From Acinetobacter harbinensis (lineage in GTDB: Bacteria; Pseudomonadota; Gammaproteobacteria; Pseudomonadales; Moraxellaceae), in NCBI RefSeq assembly GCF_000816495.1, contig NZ_JXBK01000001.1, positions 2,234,913-2,271,716 of the forward strand: a DNA stretch of 36,804 nucleotides. Direction: 5' to 3'. Positions 14,498 through 21,991 of the stretch are shown here, piece by piece; position 1 is the first letter of the stretch, and each line of letters opens with the position of its first letter. The notes under the pieces were generated by a model. That model made no database searches. It had not been told where the DNA came from and saw only the letters and a list, made by a program, of their open reading frames with translations. The position numbers and the translations under genes are program-made.

Positions 14498-15607
14498 ATG
14501 CTCAGTAGTTCAACTTCTGGAGCAAGGCTTAGCCTTAGCTCTTTCAACGCTTCTCTGTCTTTAAAAATTCTTGCATTGAGTACTTTACTCATTCCGTTTC
14601 ACAGCATCAATGCCAGTAAATCATATCAATACGATACTGTGGTAAAAGACAAACAACTTACCGTGGTTTCAGTTGAAAATGCCACTACGGTCTTTAAAAA
14701 CGATTCACACCTCTATGGCTTTGGTTATGACTTGGCGCGTAACTATGCCAAAAGCTTAAATGTTAAATTGGTCTTTAAAACCGTACCCGATAATGCCACC
14801 GCTTTAAAATGGGTTGCACAAGGTAAAGCCAGTTTTGCCATGACCACCGCCAATGTGGCAACAATTGAGCAAAAACATTTAACGTCATTTTCAGCCACCT
14901 GCGGTGATTTAACCAGCTTGCAACAAAATGGCTTAGACACCAACTTAAATTGGGTGTTTAAGCACAGCGATGATCCCTTGGCACAAACAGCAAGTGGCTT
15001 TGTGTGCCGTGGTAAACAATCCGGCTCAATTCGTCAATTGGCTTCATTTTATAATCGAAATGTCGTGAAACAAGAATCATGGGATACTATTCAGCGTGAT
15101 TTAAACCAACGTATGCCCATTTATAAAGCCAGTTTTAAACGTACCGCTGCAAAATACGATTTAGATTGGCATTTATTGGCTGCCATCGGTTATCAAGAAT
15201 CTTATCTTAAACCCAACTCGGTCTCTCCCACCGGTGTTCGCGGCTTAATGATGCTGACCAACAATACAGCCAAAGCCATGGGTGTCAGTAATCGAACTGA
15301 TCCCAAACAAAGTATTGAAGGCGGCGCGAAATATTACGACCAGATGTTAAGTCGATATCCGGAGGTGCCTTATCCGGATCGAAATTGGTATGCACTCATT
15401 GCCTATAATATGGGCCCCGGTGCCGTCAATCAGATTCAAAAGAAAATTAGTGCACAGGGCAAAAACCCGAATAGCTGGGTCAATATGTATAGTTATTTAC
15501 AACGCAATAAGGCTCACAATGGGCGTTATCGCCAAGCGGTACAGTATGTAACGCGAATTCGCTCTTACTTAGAACATATTAAAACCACGCAATTGGTCAA
15601 TATCTAA
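14498..15607 (+). CDS. MltF-like lytic transglycosylase with shortened binding domain
   Basis: An exported 369-residue murein lytic transglycosylase. Residues about 22-42 ('SLKILALSTLLIPFHSINAS') form a signal sequence. Residues about 50-190 resemble part of a solute-binding (SBP3) domain ('LYGFGYDLARNYAKSLNVKL') and contain C135 and C170, which may form a disulfide. Residues about 205-340 are the SLT catalytic domain: 'AAIGYQESYLKPNSVSPTG' with catalytic Glu at 234, 'RGLMMLTNNTAKAMGV', 'GGAKYYDQMLSRYP' and 'ALIAYNMGPGAVNQI'. E. coli MltF has 518 residues, so the ligand-binding domain is clearly shorter here. It should cleave glycan strands to anhydromuropeptides. The start is supported by GCGGAG eight nt upstream. 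A symmetric terminator follows. Confidence 0.88.
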   Translation: MLSSSTSGARLSLSSFNASLSLKILALSTLLIPFHSINASKSYQYDTVVKDKQLTVVSVENATTVFKNDSHLYGFGYDLARNYAKSLNVKLVFKTVPDNATALKWVAQGKASFAMTTANVATIEQKHLTSFSATCGDLTSLQQNGLDTNLNWVFKHSDDPLAQTASGFVCRGKQSGSIRQLASFYNRNVVKQESWDTIQRDLNQRMPIYKASFKRTAAKYDLDWHLLAAIGYQESYLKPNSVSPTGVRGLMMLTNNTAKAMGVSNRTDPKQSIEGGAKYYDQMLSRYPEVPYPDRNWYALIAYNMGPGAVNQIQKKISAQGKNPNSWVNMYSYLQRNKAHNGRYRQAVQYVTRIRSYLEHIKTTQLVNI

Positions 15608-15622
15608 GTCAAATTTAGCCAT

Positions 15623-15657
15623 AAAAAAAGCTTATCCAAATGGATAAGCTTTTTTTC
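15623..15657. terminator. Bidirectional terminator between MltF-like and SCP2 genes
   Basis: AAAAAAAGCTTATCCA and TGGATAAGCTTTTTTT form a long stem with a two-base AA centre, so the real loop is slightly larger. U-runs exist on both strands, between convergent genes. Confidence 0.85.
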
Positions 15658-15670
15658 GTTTTAAAAGCAC

Positions 15671-16054
15671 TTAAGCGGTATGCTCAAGCACTTTTTTAAA
15701 CAAATCTTTTTGTTCTTGGCTTGGCTTAGCAGTTTGCAAAGCCATCAATTGTGACATATCGCCCTGAACTTTAATTTTACCGGTCATAAAGGCTTGCATT
15801 GCTGCAGCCATATCAAACTCTAAGAACACTTTACGTAAGGTTTCACCATCCATATTTAAAGTGGTTTTAGCATTTGAAGAGAGACCTTTTTTGATCGCAC
15901 CGCCATCCAAAGACAACTCTGTGGTGTTTTGCCCATCGACAACCACCAAATTAATGGCTAAGTTTTTAAGTGCAGGTGGCAAGTTTAAATCACCGGCTTC
16001 AGCAGTCAATGTATCTACGGTTGAAAACCAATCATCAGTTAAAAAGGTAGGCAT
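15671..16054 (-). CDS. SCP2 sterol-binding domain protein
   Basis: A 127-residue single-domain protein without signal peptide or membrane segment. The pattern 'LKNLAINLVVVDGQNTTELSLDGGAIKKG', then 'AKTTLNMDGETLRKVFLEFDMAAAMQAFMTGKIKVQGDMSQLMALQ', is the SCP2 fold: a beta sheet, then the helix and 'GKIKVQGD' strand that close a hydrophobic pocket. The family binds lipids or fatty acyl chains, and the bacterial ligand is usually unknown. The gene is monocistronic or at most loosely linked to ttcA, which lies upstream on the same strand 214 nt away beyond a hairpin. Family assignment is confident; a specific role is not. Confidence 0.85.
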   Translation of the reverse strand: MPTFLTDDWFSTVDTLTAEAGDLNLPPALKNLAINLVVVDGQNTTELSLDGGAIKKGLSSNAKTTLNMDGETLRKVFLEFDMAAAMQAFMTGKIKVQGDMSQLMALQTAKPSQEQKDLFKKVLEHTA

Positions 16055-16228
16055 GATGTTTCCTCAATTTATTTGTTGATTTGTGTCGCCTATCCAGACA
16101 ACATCTTTGTGAAGCTATTATGCTTGAGGGTTGTTATAGCATGTAAAATTGTTTTCTGCTTTAGCTTTTTTGCACGCAGCGTTCAATTTTTATCTTTTTA
16201 AGGCCTTTATAAAATTAACTGATAATTT

Positions 16229-16263
16229 AACATAGACACCAATCCTAGATTGATGTCTATGTT
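16229..16263 (-). terminator. Hairpin after ttcA, probable weak terminator
   Basis: AACATAGACA-C-CAATC (16229-16244) pairs with GATTG-A-TGTCTATGTT (16248-16263), 15 bp with one mismatch, starting 5 nt after the ttcA stop. No clean U-run follows on the minus strand, so it may protect the 3' end or act as a weak terminator. Confidence 0.5.
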
Positions 16264-16268
16264 GATGC

Positions 16269-17189
16269 TTATTCTACGGCAAAGCCTAAATTCACCATAT
16301 CAATACGTTTACTTGCAGCTTCATCAGACGCTGAGGAAGTTGGCGTAAAATCCATTTGGCGCTGTTCATCTAAGGCTTCAAAATCAAACAATTCACGATC
16401 GGCCAATTGTGACGGCGAAACATTTTGCATCGCACCAAAAATACTGTGTAAGCGTTTTGGATATTGTGCATCCCAATCACGCAGCATGTTATTGATCATG
16501 GCACGCTGTAGATTTTCTTGCGAACCACACAAATTACACGGAATAATTGGAAATTGACGCATCTCAGCATATTTAATGATGTCTTTTTCTTCCACATAGG
16601 CCAGTGGACGAATCAAGATATTTTTCTTATCAGACGACAATAATTTCGGCGGCATGGCTTTTAAACTGCCACCGTGGAAAAGGTTTAAGAAGAACGTGGC
16701 CATAATATCATCACGATGATGACCCAGCGCCACTTTGGTTGCGCCAATCTCTTGAGCGAAACCATATAAAGAACCACGGCGCAATCTTGAACATACCGCA
16801 CAGTAGGTTTTACCTTCTGGGGTTAATTTTTTGGTAATGCTGTAGGTGTCTTTTTCCAAAATATAATACGGAATATTATTTTCTTCTAAATAACGTGGTA
16901 ACACGTCATCTGGAAAACCCGGTTGTTTTTGATCTAAATTCACAGCCACCACATCGAAGTTAATCGGTGAGATGCGTTTGAACTGCAACATAATATCAAG
17001 CAAGGTATAACTGTCTTTACCACCAGAAATACATACCATTACCTTGTCACCTTCTTCGAGCATTTTAAAATCACGAATGGCATGACCGACTTGGCGGCGA
17101 AGCTTTTTCAACAAACGGTGATATGCCGAACTTGTTGGCAGTTCTGGTTTGAAATTAAATCCTTGTGCGGACTCAACTGGCGAGTACAT
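16269..17189 (-). CDS. ttcA: tRNA 2-thiocytidine(32) synthetase TtcA
   Basis: TtcA thiolates cytidine 32 in the anticodon loop of some tRNAs, using ATP and a [4Fe-4S] cluster. The protein has 306 residues, near the family norm. The PP-loop ATP motif SGGKDS is at residues 55-60, and the cluster ligands are in '[12 protein letters not shown]' (CxxC) and '[14 protein letters not shown]'. Also typical are '[20 protein letters not shown]' and '[15 protein letters not shown]'. The start ATG at 17189 gives '[18 protein letters not shown]'. It is a separate unit divergent from the SLT gene across about 500 nt. It is cytoplasmic. Confidence 0.95.
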   Translation of the reverse strand: MYSPVESAQGFNFKPELPTSSAYHRLLKKLRRQVGHAIRDFKMLEEGDKVMVCISGGKDSYTLLDIMLQFKRISPINFDVVAVNLDQKQPGFPDDVLPRYLEENNIPYYILEKDTYSITKKLTPEGKTYCAVCSRLRRGSLYGFAQEIGATKVALGHHRDDIMATFFLNLFHGGSLKAMPPKLLSSDKKNILIRPLAYVEEKDIIKYAEMRQFPIIPCNLCGSQENLQRAMINNMLRDWDAQYPKRLHSIFGAMQNVSPSQLADRELFDFEALDEQRQMDFTPTSSASDEAASKRIDMVNLGFAVE

Positions 17190-17687
17190 AGACGAATTTG
17201 CCCATAAATAAAATACCGCGTGATTTTAGCCGATTCAGATGACTGTCGCAGCAAAAGAATGTAAATTCTGAAAATTGACAATCCTGTGCAGTTAACCTTG
17301 CCTTAAAAATATCAACTGTTTTGACCTTATGCGTTCAAATTACAGTCACAATGCCTACGCTTTGTACATTTGCTCAGTTGTCCACAAAAGCTGTGGATAA
17401 CTTTGTGGATGCAATCCAACTTGACAAGGTCTCCGACCTATTATTTAAGGCTTTTCCTTAGATTGGTTATTTTTTGATCAATTTTATTATTTATATTTAT
17501 CAGTAACTTATACCTGTCAAGCAAACTGGATTAAAAAAATATTAATTTTTTTTAAGGGCAATCTTTCAGCCTTAGCCTTGCTTTTTACAAAGTTGTGGAG
17601 AAATAAATTATAGAACAGGTTTTATTGTGTATTTTTTTGTTAAACTTCTGTCTAACTGTTTGGGGCAGATTTTTTATCTATAAAAAA
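17190..17687. other. Divergent intergenic region ttcA / SLT gene with DnaA boxes
   Basis: About 500 nt, strongly A+T-rich after 17440. It contains three DnaA-box-like 9-mers (17378-17412), a TTGACA at 17421-17426 that may be a -35 element without a clear -10 box, and A+T-rich tracts. An alternative TTG start for the SLT gene lies at 17625. No other gene is visible. Confidence 0.55.
17378..17412. promoter_or_regulatory. Cluster of three DnaA-box-like 9-mers
   Basis: TTGTCCACA (17378-17386), TGTGGATAA (17392-17400; the complement of the perfect box TTATCCACA) and TGTGGATGC (17404-17412) lie within 35 nt, directly upstream of a TTGACA. They may allow DnaA to regulate transcription or be titrated here. 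There is no dnaA or dnaN nearby to suggest a chromosomal origin. Confidence 0.5.
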
Positions 17688-18551
17688 ATGAAAAATAACT
17701 TTGTAAATATCGGGCTGTATGTTTTAGGTTTGGCACTGGTCGGTTCTATGGCATCGAGCAGTTATGCTGGTCAAACGCTTTATCAACTCAAAGAAGCCAA
17801 TGGAACGACGTTACTGACCAACAAACAAAGTCGCTATAGCCATCTTCAGGTAGAGAAAAAAACCTACTACCCAGACAGCAATATGCACAGCTATAGCAAC
17901 TGGGGACAATCCGAAGCGTCGGTCTTACCCAGCTATAATCGCAATAAAAATGCTTTTGACGGTTTTATTAAACAAGCGGCATCACAGCATGGTATTGCTG
18001 AAGGTCTGATTAAAGCGGTAATGCATACTGAATCGGGATTTAACGTCAATGCTCGCTCTCCAGTCGGGGCGCAAGGCTTAATGCAACTGATGCCTGCCAC
18101 CGCAAAACGTTTTAATGTATCCAATGCTTTTGATCCGCAGCAAAATATTAATGCGGGCGCTAAATATCTGGCATGGCTGATGAAACGGTTTAATGGCAAT
18201 ACCTCATTGGTATTGGCCGGTTATAACGCCGGTGAAGGCAATGTGGCCAAATATGGGGGCATTCCACCGTTTAGAGAAACCCAAGACTACGTTAAGCGCG
18301 TGAGCAGTCGCTACAGCAATTTATACGCCAATGGCTTGGGCAGTCTGGCCTCAAGCGCAGCCAGCAGCAACAATGGACAAATTATTGCTCAGTCCTCCAA
18401 CTATGCATCTAGCGCTGACAGCATTGCCGTACAACCGGTAAAATACCAACGTCAGATGATTAAAACTGCCGAGGGAATCTATACTGATGCACCGGGTGCC
18501 TATGCCACTGCACATGCAATCGCTTCTGCAAAAATTTTAATTAGTGACTAA
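17688..18551 (+). CDS. Exported SLT-domain lytic transglycosylase
   Basis: A 287-residue secreted or periplasmic protein. Residues 1-28 form a clear signal peptide ('MKNNFVNIGLYVLGLALVGS' ending near 'SYAG'). A short 'TLYQLKEANGTTLLTNKQ' segment resembles the DUF4124-type N-terminal module. Residues about 90-205 are the goose-lysozyme-like SLT domain: 'IKAVMHTESGFNVNARSPVG' with catalytic Glu 115, 'AQGLMQLMPATAKRFNV', 'NAGAKYLAWLMKRF' and 'LVLAGYNAGEGNVAKYGG'. The tail is Ser/Ala-rich. It likely cleaves peptidoglycan glycan strands. I chose the ATG at 17688, which begins the signal peptide; a TTG at 17625 would add 21 residues before it. No strong ribosome binding site is seen. Confidence 0.88.
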   Translation: MKNNFVNIGLYVLGLALVGSMASSSYAGQTLYQLKEANGTTLLTNKQSRYSHLQVEKKTYYPDSNMHSYSNWGQSEASVLPSYNRNKNAFDGFIKQAASQHGIAEGLIKAVMHTESGFNVNARSPVGAQGLMQLMPATAKRFNVSNAFDPQQNINAGAKYLAWLMKRFNGNTSLVLAGYNAGEGNVAKYGGIPPFRETQDYVKRVSSRYSNLYANGLGSLASSAASSNNGQIIAQSSNYASSADSIAVQPVKYQRQMIKTAEGIYTDAPGAYATAHAIASAKILISD

Positions 18552-18599
18552 AAACCGGTTAAATCAGCTCAAATGCCGGCAAATGACTGATTTTCCGGC

Positions 18600-18628
18600 T
18601 TGAAATTCTAAAAGCGACCCCTCATATT
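18600..18628 (+). promoter_or_regulatory. Candidate promoter of htpX
   Basis: TTGAAA (18600-18605) and CATATT (18623-18628) are 17 nt apart, with a predicted start about 55 nt before the htpX ATG. Confidence 0.5.
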
Positions 18629-18689
18629 TAGTCAGATGATTTCTGATATATACGTCAGATTGGTTTTTTATTTGAAGAGGATTTTCCCA

Positions 18690-19595
18690 ATGATGCGGAT
18701 TGGTTTGTTCTTGCTAACCAACCTCGCGGTACTGGTGGTGGCGGGCATTATTTTGTCGCTGTTCGGTGTCGGTAGTTACTATGGTGCAGGCGGCTTAAAT
18801 TTAGGCAACCTATTGGTCATCTGTTTTGTCTTTGGTATGGTCGGTTCACTCATTTCTTTGTTCTTATCGAAATGGATGGCCAAACGATCTACCGGCACTG
18901 AACTGATTGATCCTAATGCACCGCGTAATCAGGCAGAAGCATGGCTACTACAAGAAATTGCGCAGTTGGCACAGCGCTCCGGCATTAAAATGCCAGAAGT
19001 GGGGATCTTCCCTTCTTATCAGTCCAATGCATTTGCAACAGGCTGGAACAAAAATGATGCATTAGTGGCCGTTTCAAGCGGCTTACTTGAACGTATGAAT
19101 AAAGATGAACTACGTGCAGTACTGGCACACGAAATTGGTCACGTGGCCAATGGTGACATGGTCACGCTGGCGTTAGTGCAAGGTGTAGTGAATGCCTTTG
19201 TAATGTTCTTTGCCCGTGTGGTCGGTGACTTTATTGACCGTAATGTCTTTGGCCGCGAAGAGGGTCAAGCGCCCGGACTGGCGTACTTTGGTATTACCAT
19301 TGTATTGGATATTGTCTTTGGTATTTTAGCCTCATCGATTGTGATGTGGTTTTCACGCTACCGTGAATATCGTGCCGATGAAGCCGGTGCACGTTTAGCC
19401 GGTAAACAAGCCATGATCTCTGCACTGTTGCGCTTACAGGCAGAGTCAGAATTGCCCGATCAAATGCCCAAAGAGATGAAAGCCTTTGCCATTGCCGAGG
19501 GTAAAGAACAAGGTTTTAGCTTGGCGGCTTTATTTCACACCCATCCGAGCATTGAACAACGCGTAGCAGCATTACAGCAGTTAAACTGCCCATAA
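18690..19595 (+). CDS. htpX: Membrane zinc metalloprotease HtpX
   Basis: HtpX is an inner-membrane M48 protease that degrades damaged or misassembled membrane proteins, overlapping in function with FtsH, which is also in this window. From 18690 the protein has 301 residues and starts '[19 protein letters not shown]', the family start, with GAAGAGG nine nt upstream; the open frame extends 18 codons further upstream, which I reject. Two N-terminal membrane segments (about 4-24 and 33-55) precede the zinc motif H147-EIGH151 in '[12 protein letters not shown]'. Two further segments follow, then '[13 protein letters not shown]' with the third zinc ligand Glu. A terminator follows at 19621. Confidence 0.96.
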   Translation: MMRIGLFLLTNLAVLVVAGIILSLFGVGSYYGAGGLNLGNLLVICFVFGMVGSLISLFLSKWMAKRSTGTELIDPNAPRNQAEAWLLQEIAQLAQRSGIKMPEVGIFPSYQSNAFATGWNKNDALVAVSSGLLERMNKDELRAVLAHEIGHVANGDMVTLALVQGVVNAFVMFFARVVGDFIDRNVFGREEGQAPGLAYFGITIVLDIVFGILASSIVMWFSRYREYRADEAGARLAGKQAMISALLRLQAESELPDQMPKEMKAFAIAEGKEQGFSLAALFHTHPSIEQRVAALQQLNCP

Positions 19596-19617
19596 AATGA
19601 CTGAATTGAGTGCGTAT

Positions 19618-19646
19618 AAAAAGCCTCCATAGGGAGGCTTTTTTAA
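19618..19646 (+). terminator. Terminator after htpX
   Basis: AAGCCTCC and GGAGGCTT form a G+C-rich stem around ATAG with TTTTTT after it. The A-run on the other side makes it partly bidirectional, facing the convergent DUF4112 gene. Confidence 0.85.
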
Positions 19647-19704
19647 TCATAACAAAGTATCCAGAAATGAGCATCAATTCAAATTTTGTTTAAATTGCAG
19701 TGTT

Positions 19705-20289
19705 TTAAAAATTAAAACCTTGTAGTGCTTGTCCAAGCCAGCTTAAACCAAACCACAATGCCGCCAGCATGAGCAATAAAAAAATCACCCCCAAGAAATC
19801 TGGAATATGCAGCCAAAGCCATGCCATCGCCGGATGACGCCACAGCGCTGAAGTTTGCTGTTTCTGCTCTAAACGCTCATGTAAAAAAGGATGCAATACA
19901 TGCGCATCACTGTGTATCTGATATTCTTGCTGAATATGTTCATGCACCACGCTTAAGGCTTTGCGACTGGGCCGAATAAACACATCAAAAACAGTTCCCA
20001 CCACCGGAATAAAACCCACCACGGCATCAAGCATGGCCAACTTCATCACAGGGTTTAATTTACTTTGCGGTACGCCAATTTGCTTGGCTTTATAAATGGC
20101 ATAACAGGTCAGTACAAAACCCGCGACATCGCCGGCAATCGGGATGGTGCTTAAAGCGGCATCGGCACCTACGCCTTGCTTGGTAAACGGAATACGCACC
20201 ATCGAATCCATCATATTGGCAAATTTGGCTAAATCGCGTTCTAAACGCACCACTTCTGACTGGCTAAGTTTTTTGTGTTGCTGTGGCAT
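19705..20289 (-). CDS. DUF4112 domain membrane protein
   Basis: A 194-residue protein. Residues about 15-130 match the DUF4112 pattern: 'LERDLAKFANMMDSMVRIPF' , 'GVGADAALSTIPIAGDVAGF', and 'KLAMLDAVVGFIPVVGTVFDVF' with its repeated glycine-proline hairpins in hydrophobic segments. A C-terminal transmembrane helix (about residues 160-185, 'FLGVIFLLLMLAALWFGLSW') follows a Trp-rich stretch. The function of the family is unknown. It lies 81 nt downstream of mgtE on the same strand with a hairpin between, so it may share mgtE transcripts. Family call is confident; the role is open. Confidence 0.8.
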   Translation of the reverse strand: MPQQHKKLSQSEVVRLERDLAKFANMMDSMVRIPFTKQGVGADAALSTIPIAGDVAGFVLTCYAIYKAKQIGVPQSKLNPVMKLAMLDAVVGFIPVVGTVFDVFIRPSRKALSVVHEHIQQEYQIHSDAHVLHPFLHERLEQKQQTSALWRHPAMAWLWLHIPDFLGVIFLLLMLAALWFGLSWLGQALQGFNF

Positions 20290-20305
20290 TGCCGAGCTTC
20301 CAAAA

Positions 20306-20340
20306 CAGTTAAGCTGAATGCGTAAATTACAGCATAACTG
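20306..20340 (-). terminator. Hairpin between mgtE and DUF4112 gene
   Basis: CAGTTA-A-GCTG (20306-20316) pairs with CAGC-A-TAACTG (20330-20340), 10 bp with one A-A mismatch. On the minus strand it is followed by TTTTGG, so it may be a weak or leaky terminator that lets some mgtE transcription reach the next gene. Confidence 0.4.
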
Positions 20341-20370
20341 CCTGCATTGAAGTGTCGTTATTTCATAGTG

Positions 20371-21720
20371 TTATGGTGCAATGCCTGTCAATAATTGCGA
20401 GGCAATAAATAAATACACAATCACGCCTGTGGCATCACAAATTGAGGTGACCAAGGGTGCTGAAGCACTGGCCGGATCGAGTTTAAAGCGATTTAAAATA
20501 AACGGCAAACTCATGCCAATTAAGCAGCCCAACAACACAATGCCCAACATGCTTAAAGCCAACACCAATGCCACCATGGCATCGCCTCTAAAATACCCCA
20601 ATACCGAGACGGCAATCGCCATAGTGACGCCTAGACATAGCGCCACCAAACTTTCACGGCCAAGCAAATAAAACCAATCTTTAAATTGCACGTCACCGGT
20701 GGCTAAAGCACGCACCATCAATGTAGCCGATTGTGAACCGGCATTACCGCCACTTCCAACCAACAATGGCAAAAAGAACACCAATACAATATTGGCCGCA
20801 ATAATGTCTTCAAAATGTGCAATACCAATACCAGACAGTAAGCTGCCAAATACCAAAATCACCAACCAAAATACACGTTTTTGATAAAGTACAAAAATAG
20901 AGGCATTTTTAAGACTTAATTTTGAGGATGCATTGACCGCCCCTACACGCAAGAAATCCTCGGTGGCTTCTTCACTGGCCACATCCATCGCATCATCATA
21001 GGTGACAATACCCACCATCACGCCTTGCGCATCGACAATCGGCAAGGCCAATAAATCATAACGCGCGATGGTTTTCGCCACATCGTCTTGATCGGTATCA
21101 ACATCGGCAGAAATTAAATCAGTGGTCATCAACTGATCCACTTGATCTTGTTCTTGACCCAAAATCAGTTGTTTTAAAGAAATCACGCCCAGCAATTTAC
21201 GCATCTCATCCAACACATAAGCGATATAAATCGTTTCTGTGGCGGGCGCTTCTAAACGCAACATTTTAATGGCGTCCAGTACTGTCATATTGGGTTTTAA
21301 AGTCGCATATTCAGAGCTCATAATGGCCCCTGCCGTCCCCTCGACATAGGCTGCCAACTGCCGAATATCTTCACGTTTGGCTTGTGCCAATGCCGGTAAC
21401 AAAACATTTTGTTGCTCAAGGTCGAGTTGTTTAAAAATATCGGCGCGCTTATCTGAAGGCATTTCGCCAATAATTTCAGCCAAAGTGGCCCACGGCAAAA
21501 CTTGGGCAAATTTAACCTGTTGCTGCGGCTTTAAGTAGGAAAATACATAGGCACGCGCCGGCAAATTGACCAATAAAATTTGACTGGAAGATAGCGGTAG
21601 TTGGGTGAGAATATCGGCTAAATCTGCCGCTTTAAAGGTATGTACAGCATCTAGAGCACGTTGCAGATGATTGTTTTCAAGGGCATCATTTAATAGATAA
21701 ATAAAATTTTTATTGCACAT
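20371..21720 (-). CDS. mgtE: Magnesium transporter MgtE
   Basis: MgtE is a dimeric Mg2+ channel gated by its own cytoplasmic domain. From the ATG at 21720 it has 449 residues, the usual length, and has AAGGAC at a good distance; an ATG at 21762 would add 14 unusual residues. Residues about 1-120 are the N domain ('LQRALDAVHTFKAADLADIL', 'MPSDKRADIFKQL'). About 125-245 are two CBS domains ('MSSEYATLKPNMTVLDAIKM', 'LPIVDAQGVMVGIVTYDDAM'). About 270-449 are five membrane helices with the pore signature 'PLLVGSGGNAGSQSATLMVRALATG'. It follows the RND gene by 270 nt and has a leader of its own. Confidence 0.94.
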   Translation of the reverse strand: MCNKNFIYLLNDALENNHLQRALDAVHTFKAADLADILTQLPLSSSQILLVNLPARAYVFSYLKPQQQVKFAQVLPWATLAEIIGEMPSDKRADIFKQLDLEQQNVLLPALAQAKREDIRQLAAYVEGTAGAIMSSEYATLKPNMTVLDAIKMLRLEAPATETIYIAYVLDEMRKLLGVISLKQLILGQEQDQVDQLMTTDLISADVDTDQDDVAKTIARYDLLALPIVDAQGVMVGIVTYDDAMDVASEEATEDFLRVGAVNASSKLSLKNASIFVLYQKRVFWLVILVFGSLLSGIGIAHFEDIIAANIVLVFFLPLLVGSGGNAGSQSATLMVRALATGDVQFKDWFYLLGRESLVALCLGVTMAIAVSVLGYFRGDAMVALVLALSMLGIVLLGCLIGMSLPFILNRFKLDPASASAPLVTSICDATGVIVYLFIASQLLTGIAP

Positions 21721-21928
21721 GTAATATGTCCTTCTTGCCGTCAATACTGGCAATCCAAACACATCACAGCATAGATAATCTTACTGTAATCGGGTCTGCG
21801 CCTTCAGTATCGAATCAATTGTATATAGAAATAGTAAATGACAACTATGACTGTCCATTTTGCAATGCAATCCTCTTAAACCGCTCATGCGGCGCGGCAA
21901 TACTATAAAAGTTAGATAATTTTCTCAA
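21721..21928 (-). promoter_or_regulatory. mgtE promoter and structured 5' leader
   Basis: On the minus strand TTGAGA (21928-21923) and TAGTAT (21905-21900) are 17 nt apart and give a leader of about 170 nt. It opens with a CCGC-ATGA-GCGG hairpin (21892-21881) and ends with TTGCC/GGCAA (21753-21735), just before the AAGGAC ribosome binding site. Such a long leader on a Mg2+ transporter suggests control at the RNA level. I do not recognise a known riboswitch. Confidence 0.4.
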
Positions 21929-21991
21929 GTATAACAACAAAATACGAACAATCTAGCCGCTTCTTGTTGACTTCAGCCACAAAAGTGGCCC

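Noticed and set aside
14398..14592. 64-codon minus-strand ORF across the start of the MltF-like gene
   Set aside because: It overlaps the ribosome binding site and signal peptide of a well-supported gene and has no recognisable features of its own.
17378..17560. DnaA boxes plus A+T-rich DNA as a possible chromosomal origin
   Set aside because: There is no dnaA, dnaN, rpmH or gyrB nearby and only three boxes; regulation or titration is more likely.
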